This document shows positions 8,156 to 16,653 of a DNA stretch of 64,000 nt, one piece after another; the stretch's first letter is position 1; every line of letters starts with the position of its first letter. This DNA is from Saccharopolyspora ipomoeae (GTDB lineage Bacteria > Actinomycetota > Actinomycetes > Mycobacteriales > Pseudonocardiaceae), in NCBI RefSeq assembly GCF_029952525.1, contig NZ_JASAOF010000008.1, forward strand, positions 173,304 through 237,303, given 5' to 3'. Both the position numbers and the translations under genes were made by a program. Under the pieces are notes generated by a model. That model saw nothing but the letters and a program-made list of their open reading frames with translations, was not told where the DNA came from and did not search any database.

Positions 8156-9424
8156 ATGAACAGCAGAATCGCAGGTCGGCCGTACCTGCCACGCCACTCG
8201 GACGCCACCTTGAGCGCGCAACTCAAGGCCATGGGAGCGGTGTTGATCGAAGGCGTGAAGGGATGCGGCAAGACGGCGACGGCCCGCCAGCTGGCATCCA
8301 GCGAAACACTCCTCGACACAGATCCCAACGCGGCCAGACGCGCAGAACTCGATCCGCGGTTGCTCCTCGATGGCGCGGTGCCCCGACTCCTCGACGAATG
8401 GCAGCGCGCACCCCAACTCTGGGATGCGGTACGCCGTGAAGTCGACGATCGCGGTGCACCCGGCCAATTCATCCTCACCGGGTCGGCAACGCCGGATGAC
8501 ACGGTGACTCGACACTCCGGAGCCGGCCGCTTCGGGTTGGTCCGCATGCGCACGATGACGCTGGCCGAAAAGCAAGCGATCACGCCGAAGGTCTCAGTCA
8601 CCGACCTCATCGCCGGATCCTCCCCCGCACCGGCCAACTCGCCGGTCTCATTCAGGGACTACCTCCACCACATCGCCGTCGGTGGATGGCCCTTGCTCGT
8701 CGGAGCCGATGAGGATGCCGCGCGCACGTTCCTGGACGGCTATCTCTCCATCATCGTGGAACACGACGTGGACGAAGTTTCCGGAACGACCCGGAATCCC
8801 CGACTGGTGCGACGCTTCCTCCAGGCTTACGCCCAGGTCGTGTCCCAGCCTGCGACGTTGGCTTCGATCGTCAAGCGAGCCCGCGACGATCACGACTCGG
8901 AAGGGCCCTCGCGCTACACGGCGGAACCCTACCTGGATGCCCTGAGCCGCATGATGATCGTCGACGAGATCCCCGCCTGGGATCCCTCGGTTCGGTCATC
9001 GAAACGGCTCGTCACGAAGCCCAAGCGTCATCTAGGCGATCCGTCCCTCGCTGCTGCCCTCCTGCAGATGTCGCCTGCGCGGATGCTCGACGACCTGGAG
9101 ACCGCTGGTTTCCTGTTCGAAAGCCTCGTCGCACACGATTTGCGCGTTTACGCCGAAGCCGCAGGTGCATCGTGCTTGCACTACCGGGAGACCGACGGAC
9201 GCCTGGAAGTCGACTACATCCTGGAAACCCGCGACGGGGACTGGGTGGGAGTCGAGGTCAAGCTCGGTGAGTCCGAAACCGACAAGGCTGCGGCATCCTT
9301 GCACCGCTTGACGGAACGGGTCACGCGCAAGCCCAAAGCTCTGGTGATTGTCACCGGTACCTCACTCGCGTACACGCGCGATGACGGTGTCCACGTGGTG
9401 CCGCTAGGAGTCCTCGGACCGTGA
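8156..9424 (+). CDS. DUF4143 domain AAA-type ATPase
   Basis: 422 residues from ATG. The N-terminal ATPase domain (about 1-200) has Walker A GVKGCGKT (33-40), Walker B RLLDEWQ (77-83) and the sensor-like ILTGSA (about 106-111). The C-terminal DUF4143 domain carries a PD-(D/E)XK-like pattern, EVDYILE...WVGVEVKLGE (about residues 349-373). Such proteins are widespread, spread by transfer and of unknown role; some are thought to be toxin-antitoxin or defence related. Base use is less GC-rich than its neighbours and its promoter is AT-rich, suggesting recent acquisition. It lies between two identical initiator tRNA genes and ends ten bases from a convergent gene. Confidence 0.85.
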   Translation: MNSRIAGRPYLPRHSDATLSAQLKAMGAVLIEGVKGCGKTATARQLASSETLLDTDPNAARRAELDPRLLLDGAVPRLLDEWQRAPQLWDAVRREVDDRGAPGQFILTGSATPDDTVTRHSGAGRFGLVRMRTMTLAEKQAITPKVSVTDLIAGSSPAPANSPVSFRDYLHHIAVGGWPLLVGADEDAARTFLDGYLSIIVEHDVDEVSGTTRNPRLVRRFLQAYAQVVSQPATLASIVKRARDDHDSEGPSRYTAEPYLDALSRMMIVDEIPAWDPSVRSSKRLVTKPKRHLGDPSLAAALLQMSPARMLDDLETAGFLFESLVAHDLRVYAEAAGASCLHYRETDGRLEVDYILETRDGDWVGVEVKLGESETDKAAASLHRLTERVTRKPKALVIVTGTSLAYTRDDGVHVVPLGVLGP

Positions 9425-9433
9425 ATGGCGAAG

Positions 9434-9859
9434 TCACAGCCCCCGCTTCCAGCAGATCTGCTCGTGGAGGTGGTGGCTGCGCCAGCCTTCCGGGGTGCGG
9501 GTGAAGCGGTGGTGGTAGATGCCGCCGAACTCGACGAGCAGGTCCGGTCGGCCGTCCCCCTGCGGGAGCGTCATCGGGTTGTGGAAGTAGGCCGCGACCC
9601 GGGCCTCGTCCGGGCCGTCGTGGTCGATGGCGATCTGGTGCAGCGAGTGCATCCGGCTCGGGAAGATCGGCAGGTTCTCGGCAAGCCACGGCTTCACGGT
9701 GGCCAGGTCGCCCTCGATACCGCCGGAGGCCGTGTAGTCGATGCGGGCGTCGGGGGTGAACACCTCGTCGAGGCGGTCCCACTCGCCGGTGTCGATGGCG
9801 CGGGTGTAGCGGATGAGGACGTCCTCGATGGCGAAGCGGTCCTGGATCTGCTGGATCAT
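9434..9859 (-). CDS. SnoaL-like / NTF2-fold protein
   Basis: 141 residues from ATG (MIQQIQDRFAIEDVLIRYTRAIDTGEWDRLDEVF). The opening helix with IEDVLIRYTRAID, then FTPDARIDYTASGG and the C-terminal HHRFTRTPEGWRSHHL, is typical of SnoaL_4 proteins, a cone-shaped fold used by polyketide cyclases, dehydratases and isomerases. The substrate is unknown. The open frame runs further upstream to 10039 but only by reading through the initiator tRNA, so the ATG at 9859 is the start. Confidence 0.8.
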   Translation of the reverse strand: MIQQIQDRFAIEDVLIRYTRAIDTGEWDRLDEVFTPDARIDYTASGGIEGDLATVKPWLAENLPIFPSRMHSLHQIAIDHDGPDEARVAAYFHNPMTLPQGDGRPDLLVEFGGIYHHRFTRTPEGWRSHHLHEQICWKRGL

Positions 9860-9881
9860 CCCCGCATCCTCACAGAAGAAG

Positions 9882-9918
9882 GAGAGGCGCTTCCCGGAAA
9901 ATCCGGGAAGCGCCTCTC
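9882..9918 (-). terminator. Perfect 17-bp stem terminator behind tRNA-fMet copy 2
   Basis: 9882-9898 (GAGAGGCGCTTCCCGGA) is perfectly complementary to 9902-9918 around a three-base AAA loop. On the minus strand it is followed by TCCTTCTTCTG. It begins seven bases after the tRNA 3' end. Confidence 0.9.
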
Positions 9919-9924
9919 GATCAG

Positions 9925-9998
9925 TAGCGGGGACAGGATTTGAACCTGCGACCTCTGGGTTATGAGCCCAGCGAGCTACCGAACTGCTCCACCCCGCG
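9925..9998 (-). tRNA. tRNA-fMet (CAT), copy 2
   Basis: 74 bases, identical base for base to the copy at 7139-7212, with the same C1/U72 mismatch and GGG/CCC anticodon stem that mark initiators. CCA is not encoded. The 5' flank also matches copy 1 for about 20 bases (a CAGCCGG...CCGGCTG-type stem), while the 3' terminators differ. Confidence 0.97.
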
Positions 9999-10038
9999 CC
10001 GTCAGCCGGAAGAACCGGCTGCTGAAGTTGTGCCCTCA

Positions 10039-10067
10039 AGTTTACGCACCGCTCACCAGCGCCTCAA
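10039..10067 (-). promoter_or_regulatory. Promoter of tRNA-fMet copy 2
   Basis: On the minus strand, TTGAGG (10062-10067) and TAAACT (10039-10044) are separated by 17 bases, a good vegetative-type promoter, about 40 bases upstream of the mature tRNA. Confidence 0.65.
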
Positions 10068-10117
10068 ACCGGGGTCCCCGAACACCTCCGCACCCCGCTG
10101 ACCTGGCCCGCAGAAGC

Positions 10118-10158
10118 GTCGGCGGGGTGACGACCGCGCCGGTCACCACCCCGCCGAC
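10118..10158 (-). terminator. Terminator behind the UPF0182 gene
   Basis: GTCGGCGGGGTG (10118-10129) pairs with CACCCCGCCGAC (10147-10158). It starts 16 bases after the UPF0182 stop, without a T-tract. Confidence 0.75.
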
Positions 10159-10173
10159 TTCCACACGGTCGGC

Positions 10174-13068
10174 TCAGCCGCCGGTGCCCTGGGTCTGCTC
10201 GAAGCGCTTGATGGCCTCGTCGAGCTGCTGGTACGCCTGGCCCAGCTCCGCGAAGTTGCCGGACTGCTGGGCCTTCCGGACCCGTTCGAGCGCGTCCCGG
10301 ATCTGACCCACGGCCTGCCCGGCATCGGGAGTCCCCGGCGTCGGCGGTTGCTGCCCGGGCTGCTGGCCCTGCGGCGGCTGCTGCTCCCCGGGCTGGGTGC
10401 CTTGCCCGGCGCCCGACCCGAAGACCTGGTCGAGCGCGCCCTGCAGCGTCTCGGAGAACCCGACCTTGCCGCCGAAGGACACCAGCACCCGCGCCAGCTG
10501 CGGGTACGACTCCTGCTCGTTGCGCTGGATGTAGATCGGCTCGACGTAGAGCAGACCCCCGGCGACCGGCAGCGTGAGCAGGTTGCCGAACATCGCGGTG
10601 ACGTTCGGGTTGTTGAACAGCGTCCGGTTCTCGGTGACCTCGGGCGTCGACTCCATCTGGTTCTGGACCTGGTTCGGACCCGGGGTCAGCGTGTTCGTCG
10701 GCAGCCGCAGCACGGTCATCTGCCCGTAGTTCTTCGGGTCCGAGGACACCGACACCCACGCCGACAGGTTCTGCCGCCGCAGCGCGGTCAACGCGCTGGT
10801 CAGCTGGAAGTTCGGCTGCTGCTGGCCTTCCACCTGGGCGAGCACGTAGTAGGGCGGCTGCTGCCCTTCGCTGCTGCCGACGGCGCCGCGGGCCGTGGGG
10901 TCGTTCGGCACCTCCCAGAACGTCTGGGTGGAGAAGAAGTCGCCCGGGTTGTCCACGTGGTACTCGGTGAGCAGCTTGCGCTGCACCTTGAACATGTCCT
11001 CCGGGTACCGGAAGTGCTCGCGCAGCTCCGGCGAGATCGCGCTGGCGGGCTTGATCACGCCCGGGAACACGCCCTCCCAGGTCTTGAGGACCGGGTCGTT
11101 GTCGTCGGTGGAGTACAGGTCGACCGTGCCGTCGTAGGCGTCGACGGTGGCCTTGACCGAGTTGCGGATGTAGTTGATCTGCTGGTTGGGCTGGCGCTCG
11201 ACACCGGTGAGGGTGTCGTTGGTGGCCTCGCCCAGCTCGGTCATCTTCGAGTACGGGTAGTTGTTCAGCGTGGTGTAGCCGTCGACGATCCACTTGATGC
11301 GGCCGTCGACCACGGCCGGGTACGGGTCGCCGTCGAGCTTCAGCCACGGCGCGACCTTCTGGACCCGGTCACGCGGGTTGCGCTCGTAGATGAGCTTCGA
11401 GTTCTCGCCGATCACACCGCTGAACAGGAAGTTCCGCTCGCCGTAGTAGGCGGCGAAGGCCAGCCGCTGCAGCGGGTTGGAGATCGGGACGCCACCCTTG
11501 CCGTCGTAGGTGAACTGCTGGGTGTCGGTGTCGTACTCGCGCGGGGCCTCGCCCGGGTTGCCGCCGACGATGGCGTAGTCGTCGGGCCCGACGAGCTCCC
11601 CGTAGTAGACGCGCGGCTGCTTGACCGGGATCGCGCCCTTGCCGTCGTTGGCGACGTCGCTGATCTGGAACACCGGGTAGCCGCCCTGCGTGGCGCCCTC
11701 GTTGAAGGTCGAGTCGACGCGGTCGGCCGGTGCGGCGACGAAGCCGTTGCCGTGCGTGTAGACGGTGTGCCGGTTGATCCAGTTCTGCTGGTTGACGGCC
11801 AGGCCGTCGGTGTTGATCTCGCGCAGCGCGACCAGGTAGTCCTGCAGCTCGCCGTTGGCGTCGCGGTAGCGGTCGACGTCCAGCTTGTCCGGGAAGCCGT
11901 AGAAGTTGTACTGCTGCGTGAGCTGGGTGAACGTCGGCGCCAGGATGTTCGGGTCGAGCAGCCGGATGTTGGGGATCGTCCCCGCGTCGTCGGCGACCTC
12001 GCTGGGCTGCAGCTGGGTCCGGCCCGGGTAGTCGACGAACTTGACCTTGTCGTCGCCGATGCCGAACGCGGCCTTGGTGGCCTCCAGGTTGCGCTCGATG
12101 GACATGGCCTCGCGCTGGTTGGCGTTCGGCCGCACCGAGAACTGCTCCAGCAGCGCAGGCCACACCGCGCCGACCACGACGCTGGACAGCAGCAGCAGAA
12201 CCGTCGCCAGCGCGGGGATCTGCAGGTTCTTCAGGAAGATCACCGAGAAGAACGCCAGTGCGCAGAACACCGCGATGCACATAAGGATCAGCTTCGCCGG
12301 CATCACCGCGTTGAGGTCGGTGTAGCTGGCACCGGTGAACAGGCTGTTGCGCTGGGACAGCAGCAGGTCGTACCGGTCGAAGAAGTAGTCGACGGCCTTG
12401 AGCAGCACGAACAGCCCGGCCAGCACGCCCAGCTGGACGCGGGCCGGCATCGACAGCTGGCCGGCCCGGCCGGTGAGCCGGATGCCGCCGAAGATGTAGT
12501 GGGTGACCAGCGAGCCGAGGAACGACACGGTCACGGCGATGAACGCCCAGGACAGCACCAGCCGCCAGAACGGCAGCTGGAAGACGTAGAAGCTGATGTC
12601 CTTGCCGAACTCGGGGTCGGTCCGCCCGAACGGGGTGCTGTGCAGGAACAGCTGCAGCGTCTGCCAGTCGGCCTGGGCCGCGAGCCCGCCGATCGCGGCG
12701 ATCGCGATCGGGACGCCCAGGCCGAACAGCCGGGAGTGCTCGCTGATGACCGTCCGGTACCGCGTCAGCGGGTCGTCCGGGCCGCTGACCGGCACGAACA
12801 CCGGGCGGTTGCGGTAGGCGATCCACAGGTTCAGCAGCAGCACGCCGCCGAGGAACACCGCGGCCACGACGCCGAGGCCGAGTCGCGAGAGGATCTGGGT
12901 GGTGAAGACACCGCGGTAGCCGACCTCGCCGAACCACAACCAGTCGACGTAGGCGCCCAGCAGTCGTGATCCGAGGATCAGGGCGAGCAGGACCACTCCG
13001 CCCAGAATCAGCAGGATCCTGCTTCGCCGGGATAGTTTCGGCATTCCTACCGGGGGCCGCATGGCCAC
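10174..13068 (-). CDS. UPF0182 family membrane protein
   Basis: 964 residues from GTG (MAMRPPVGMPKLSRRSRILL), an N-terminus that resembles the annotated start of the M. tuberculosis member Rv3193c. The first third holds about seven membrane segments, including GGVVLLALILGSRLLGAYVDWLWFGEVGYRG; residues from about 320 form a large extracytoplasmic domain. The C-terminus has a low-complexity Gln/Pro/Gly stretch (about 890-920) and then a coiled-coil-like tail. Function unknown. It is divergent from the PPA1309 gene across a 309-base gap that holds a 23-bp tandem repeat. The length agrees with the family. Confidence 0.93.
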   Translation of the reverse strand: MAMRPPVGMPKLSRRSRILLILGGVVLLALILGSRLLGAYVDWLWFGEVGYRGVFTTQILSRLGLGVVAAVFLGGVLLLNLWIAYRNRPVFVPVSGPDDPLTRYRTVISEHSRLFGLGVPIAIAAIGGLAAQADWQTLQLFLHSTPFGRTDPEFGKDISFYVFQLPFWRLVLSWAFIAVTVSFLGSLVTHYIFGGIRLTGRAGQLSMPARVQLGVLAGLFVLLKAVDYFFDRYDLLLSQRNSLFTGASYTDLNAVMPAKLILMCIAVFCALAFFSVIFLKNLQIPALATVLLLLSSVVVGAVWPALLEQFSVRPNANQREAMSIERNLEATKAAFGIGDDKVKFVDYPGRTQLQPSEVADDAGTIPNIRLLDPNILAPTFTQLTQQYNFYGFPDKLDVDRYRDANGELQDYLVALREINTDGLAVNQQNWINRHTVYTHGNGFVAAPADRVDSTFNEGATQGGYPVFQISDVANDGKGAIPVKQPRVYYGELVGPDDYAIVGGNPGEAPREYDTDTQQFTYDGKGGVPISNPLQRLAFAAYYGERNFLFSGVIGENSKLIYERNPRDRVQKVAPWLKLDGDPYPAVVDGRIKWIVDGYTTLNNYPYSKMTELGEATNDTLTGVERQPNQQINYIRNSVKATVDAYDGTVDLYSTDDNDPVLKTWEGVFPGVIKPASAISPELREHFRYPEDMFKVQRKLLTEYHVDNPGDFFSTQTFWEVPNDPTARGAVGSSEGQQPPYYVLAQVEGQQQPNFQLTSALTALRRQNLSAWVSVSSDPKNYGQMTVLRLPTNTLTPGPNQVQNQMESTPEVTENRTLFNNPNVTAMFGNLLTLPVAGGLLYVEPIYIQRNEQESYPQLARVLVSFGGKVGFSETLQGALDQVFGSGAGQGTQPGEQQPPQGQQPGQQPPTPGTPDAGQAVGQIRDALERVRKAQQSGNFAELGQAYQQLDEAIKRFEQTQGTGG

Positions 13069-13211
13069 AGCGCACGCTCCTGGGGACGGTCAGCTGAACT
13101 TGGCAATCGTGCTGGTGAACACGATCCCTCGTGATGTTCAACTCTACGACCCAGGTGTGAAGTTCCTGGAAGGCCCCGCGCGAACGGTATTTTTCGGACA
13201 CAGATCGGTAT

Positions 13212-13349
13212 CGATCGACCCGACCCGGCGCGCCCTACCGACCCGACGCCGTGCGATCGACCGACCCGACGCGGCGCACCCGACCGACCCGACGCAGTGC
13301 ACCCGACCGAGCCGACGCAGTGCACCCGACCGACCCGACGCGGCGCGCT
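13212..13349. repeat. 23-bp tandem repeat (minisatellite), about six units
   Basis: Units start at 13212, 13236, 13258, 13281, 13304 and 13327. The last four are exactly 23 bp apart and share CGACCGACCCGACGC followed by GGCGCACC or AGTGCACC. It occupies most of the divergent intergenic gap between UPF0182 and PPA1309 and ends 28 bases before the PPA1309 ATG, so it overlaps promoter territory. Confidence 0.85.
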
Positions 13350-13377
13350 GCCGGACGTCGGCGCCGGTGATGCGACG

Positions 13378-13911
13378 ATGACCGGCATGCCGTCCGTTGA
13401 GGAATTGGGGTTCGCCCTGCCCGTCGCGACCCGCGAGGTCGAGGAGTTCGTCGCCGCTGCGGGCTGGGACCAGCCGACGCAGATCTTCGCCCTGGTGGCG
13501 ACCGAGACGATGCTGGCCGCGGCCCCCGACATGGCCGATCAGCTCGACCCGGAGGCCTCTCCCCTGACTCCGCTGGCGCAGGAGTCGCTGCCCTCCGACG
13601 ACCTCGGTGAGGCGCTGGCCCGCATCGAGTGGCCGGAGCAGGTGATCGGCTGCGCCCTGGTCCAGGAGATCGTGGTGCTGCCTCCGGAGGCCGAGGCCGC
13701 GCTGCCCGAGGACGCCGAGGGCGCCCGCAAGCTCGCCGCCGAGCACCCCGACCGGCGCGAGGCGCGCCTGGTGGGTGCGGTGCTCCGCGGCGGCGAGGCC
13801 CAGTCCTGCGTCATGCGCCTGCGCGGTCGGGAGGGCGAGGACGACGAGGTCTTCAACGACCCGTCGCTGGCCCCGAACCTGGTCAAGGCCCTGCAGGCCA
13901 CCTTCGCCTGA
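13378..13911 (+). CDS. PPA1309 family protein
   Basis: 177 residues from ATG (MTGMPSVEELGFALPVATREVEEFVAAAGWDQPTQ). The conserved pattern QPTQIFALVATETMLAAAP, then WPEQVIGCALVQEIVVLPPEAE and a C-terminal HPDRREARLVGAVLRGGEAQSCVM with the end LAPNLVKALQATF, fits the actinobacterial PPA1309 family of unknown function. The open frame continues upstream to 13297 but only through the tandem repeat. The gene ends one base before the stop of the convergent PDZ protease gene. Acidic, soluble, probably cytoplasmic. Confidence 0.85.
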   Translation: MTGMPSVEELGFALPVATREVEEFVAAAGWDQPTQIFALVATETMLAAAPDMADQLDPEASPLTPLAQESLPSDDLGEALARIEWPEQVIGCALVQEIVVLPPEAEAALPEDAEGARKLAAEHPDRREARLVGAVLRGGEAQSCVMRLRGREGEDDEVFNDPSLAPNLVKALQATFA

Positions 13912-14946
13912 TCAGCAGGGCGCTGGAGCCTGGTTGTTGCGCAGGGCGTCCAGGGCCTTGGTGGCGTCGACGAGGTTGCCGACTCGGGCGAGCTGCAGGC
14001 CCTCCGGGGCCTGCGACTTGGCCTCGGCGCAGTTGTCGGCCGGGACCAGGAACGTCGTGGCGCCGGCCTCCCGAGCCTTGATCATCTTGAACGGGATGCC
14101 GCCGATCGGGCCGACGTTGCCCGCCGGGTCGATCTCGCCGGTGCCCGCGACGAACTTGCCGCCGTTGAGCTCGCCCGGCGTCAGCTTGTCGATGATCGCG
14201 AGGGTGAACATGAGACCGGCCGAGGGACCGCCGACGTCGGCCAGGCTGATCTTGATGTCGAACGGCACGTCCGGGCGCTCGGTCGCGGCCACGCCCAGGA
14301 AGCCCTGCGCCGGGTCGCCGCCCTGCTCGGTGTTGGTCCCCAGCTGCACGTTGGCGACCTGCTCGGGCTGGTCGCCCCGCTGGTAGCGGATCTCCGCGCG
14401 ATCGCCGGGCTTGACGCCGGTCAGCGCCGCCTTCAGCGAGGCCGCGTCGGTGATCGGCTTGCCGTTGGCGGAGATCAGGCGGTCTCCCGGCTCCAGCGTG
14501 CCGTCGGCCGGGCTGCCCTTGACGATCTGCCCGATCAGCACCTTGTTCGGGTACCCGAGGAAGCGCAGCGCCGCGGTCTCGGCCGTGGTCTGCGAGTCGT
14601 TGAACGCCTCGGTGTTCTCCTGCTCGATCTGCTGCTCGCTCTTGTCGGGCGGGAAGTAGACGTCGCGGGGCGCCAGCGCGTAGCGACCGGAGACCCACAG
14701 GCCCAGCGCACCGAACAGCGACAGCTGGTCGGTGACCGATACCGTGGTCATGTTGAGGTGACCGGCAGTCGGGTAGGTCTCCTGACCCTCGATGCTGATC
14801 ACCGGGTGGTCGCCTTCCAGGCCGAGCGTGTCGTACGTGGGCCCGGGGCCCAGCGCCACGAACGGCACTCGCGCGAACGCGCCGAGCAGACCGAAGGCGA
14901 CAACCAGCACGACACTCGTCAACAGCGTCCAGGTACGGCGGTTCAC
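13912..14946 (-). CDS. PDZ domain Lon-like (S16) membrane protease
   Basis: 344 residues from GTG at 14946 (VNRRTWTLLTSVVLVVAFGLLGAF), placing one membrane segment at about residues 6-26; an upstream TTG at 15021 is less likely. A PDZ domain (about 135-205) contains NKVLIGQIVKGSPADGTLEPGDRLISANG. The Lon proteolytic domain follows, with catalytic Ser in DVGGPSAGLMF and Lys in GGIPFKMIKAREAGA. It lacks an AAA+ domain, as in the actinobacterial YlbL/Rv3194c group. The active site faces outside the membrane. It is divergent from the DUF2342 gene at 15053 and convergent with PPA1309. Confidence 0.92.
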   Translation of the reverse strand: MNRRTWTLLTSVVLVVAFGLLGAFARVPFVALGPGPTYDTLGLEGDHPVISIEGQETYPTAGHLNMTTVSVTDQLSLFGALGLWVSGRYALAPRDVYFPPDKSEQQIEQENTEAFNDSQTTAETAALRFLGYPNKVLIGQIVKGSPADGTLEPGDRLISANGKPITDAASLKAALTGVKPGDRAEIRYQRGDQPEQVANVQLGTNTEQGGDPAQGFLGVAATERPDVPFDIKISLADVGGPSAGLMFTLAIIDKLTPGELNGGKFVAGTGEIDPAGNVGPIGGIPFKMIKAREAGATTFLVPADNCAEAKSQAPEGLQLARVGNLVDATKALDALRNNQAPAPC

Positions 14947-15052
14947 GAGGCGACAGCGTACGTGTTCGCTCTTGGCGATGTGCCCGGTGCTCGCGCCCGA
15001 CCAGTCCAGTGGATCCTTCAAAGGGGCGGCCTAGGCCGCGTACGGTGGAACT

Positions 15053-16489
15053 ATGACCAATATGCCGTTCGGGTTCAGCTCGCAGGACCCCGACGACCCT
15101 GACAAGGGCGACTCGTCGCAAGGCCGCTCTGAGGGCGGGTCCGGTGGCAACCCTGGGGACAACCCCTTCGGTTTCGCCGGCATGCCCGGACCGGGCGGCA
15201 ACTTCGACATCGGGCAGCTCGGCCAGATGTTGACCCAGCTCGGTCAGGCGCTGAGCCACTCCGGTGGCGGCCAGTCCGGGCCGGTCAACTACGACCTGGC
15301 CAAGCAGCTCGCGGTGCAGCAGCTGCACAACAACCAGAAGACCGAACGTCCCAGCCAGGAGCAGGTCAAGGCGATCGAGGACGCGGTCCGGCTCGCCGAG
15401 CTGTGGCTCGACGGCAGCACCTCGCTGCCCGCCGGAGTGCGTTCGGTGCAGACCTGGTCCTCGGTGGACTGGGTGGAGAAGACACTGCCGGTGTGGCAGC
15501 GGCTGTGCGACCCGATCGCGCAGCGCATGTCTTCGGCGTGGCTGGAGGCCCTGCCGGAGGAGGCCAAGCAGGCGGCCGGTCCGCTGCTGAACATGCTCGG
15601 CCAGATGGGCGGCATGACCTTCGGTTCGCAGCTGGGCAGCGGACTCGCCCAGCTCGGCGGCGACGTGCTCACCTCCACCGAGGTCGGCCTGCCGCTGGGC
15701 CCGGAGGGCACGGCGGCGCTGCTGCCGGCCAACATCGCGCGGTTCATCGAGGGGCTGGACCGACCGATCAGCGAGGCCACCCTGTTCCTGGCCGCCCGCG
15801 AGGCGGCGCACCACCGGCTGTTCGGGCACGTCCCGTGGCTGGCGCAGCGCCTGCTGGCGGGTGTCGAGGAGTTCGCGCGCGGCATCCACATCGACACCTC
15901 CGCGCTGGAGGACCTGGCGGGCAAGATCGATCCGTCGAACCCGGCGTCGATGCAGGAGATGATGAGCTCCGGCATGCTCGAACCGAAGACCACGCCCGAG
16001 CAGGAGGCCGCGCTGACGCGGCTCGAAACGCTGCTGGCGCTGGTCGAGGGCTGGGTGGACGTCGTCGTCGCCGACGCGCTGGGCGACCGGCTGCCGGGCG
16101 CCGAGGCGCTGGGCGAGCTGATGCGTCGCCGTCGCGGCAGCGGCGGACCGGCGGAGCAGACCTTCGCGACGCTGATCGGGCTGGAGCTGCGCCCGCGCCG
16201 GATGCGCGATGCGGCCAACCTCTGGCGGCTGATGGCCGAGCGCCACGGCACCGACGCCCGCGACCAGGTGTGGGACCACCCGGACCTGCTGCCGGACAGC
16301 TCCGACCTGGACGAACCGCTGGACTTCGCCGACCGCTGGGGCTCGTCCTCCGACCTCGACGACCCCATCGCGGCGATCCGCCGCGCCGAGGAAGCCGAGA
16401 AGAGCAGCAACCCCCCGAACCACCAGGACGACGAAAACCCCAGCACGGACCAGGACGAAGACCAGGGCCCGGACAACCCCAAGCCCTGA
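15053..16489 (+). CDS. Zinc-dependent metalloprotease-like protein (DUF2342 / F420-associated)
   Basis: 478 residues from ATG. After a Gly/Pro-rich, acidic N-terminus (about 1-60) the conserved helical core includes LFLAAREAAHHRLFGHVPWLAQRL, the family's putative metal motif, and RRRGSGGPAEQTFATLIGLELRPRRMRDAANLW. The C-terminus is acidic and disordered. The family (PF10103) is often labelled hydrolase or F420-biosynthesis associated because it co-occurs with F420 genes; enzyme activity is not shown by the sequence. Syntenic with Rv3195 beside the Lon-like protease. A terminator hairpin and a palindromic element follow the stop. Confidence 0.9.
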   Translation: MTNMPFGFSSQDPDDPDKGDSSQGRSEGGSGGNPGDNPFGFAGMPGPGGNFDIGQLGQMLTQLGQALSHSGGGQSGPVNYDLAKQLAVQQLHNNQKTERPSQEQVKAIEDAVRLAELWLDGSTSLPAGVRSVQTWSSVDWVEKTLPVWQRLCDPIAQRMSSAWLEALPEEAKQAAGPLLNMLGQMGGMTFGSQLGSGLAQLGGDVLTSTEVGLPLGPEGTAALLPANIARFIEGLDRPISEATLFLAAREAAHHRLFGHVPWLAQRLLAGVEEFARGIHIDTSALEDLAGKIDPSNPASMQEMMSSGMLEPKTTPEQEAALTRLETLLALVEGWVDVVVADALGDRLPGAEALGELMRRRRGSGGPAEQTFATLIGLELRPRRMRDAANLWRLMAERHGTDARDQVWDHPDLLPDSSDLDEPLDFADRWGSSSDLDDPIAAIRRAEEAEKSSNPPNHQDDENPSTDQDEDQGPDNPKP

Positions 16490-16498
16490 TTCGCGCGC

Positions 16499-16535
16499 AC
16501 CACCCGCTCGCCGCACCCCGCGGAGGGCGGGTGGT
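16499..16535 (+). terminator. Terminator behind the DUF2342 gene
   Basis: ACCACCCGC (16499-16507) pairs with GCGGGTGGT (16527-16535) ten bases after the stop; the loop holds a further CCGC/GCGG pairing. Confidence 0.7.
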
Positions 16536-16538
16536 CTT

Positions 16539-16620
16539 GCGTTGGGACAGTTTTAGCCATAATTGCCCGGACAAAACGGACTTTGATCATGGGTGATTAT
16601 GGCTAAAACTGTCCCAACGC
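16539..16620. repeat. Family B palindromic element, copy 1 (MITE-like)
   Basis: A perfect 25-bp terminal inverted repeat, 16539-16563 against 16596-16620, with core GGGACAGTTTTAGCCATAAT, encloses 32 bases containing GACAAAACGGAC and TGATCATGGG. Related elements lie at 32693-32763 and 32909-32980 with the same arms and interior. It sits between convergent genes, so it could also act as a bidirectional terminator. The repeat extends two bases past the GTTGGGAC/GTCCCAAC flank. Confidence 0.9.
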
Positions 16621-16653
16621 CAACGGCCGTTGACACCGTCAGGCCGCTGCGGG

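Noticed and set aside
7139..9998. Prophage or integrative element between the tRNA genes
   Set aside because: No integrase, excisionase or structural gene is present and the flanking genes look native; only the ATPase seems acquired.
9860..10039. N-terminal extension of the SnoaL-like protein to 10039
   Set aside because: The extension reads through the initiator tRNA gene and a terminator; the family starts at the ATG at 9859.
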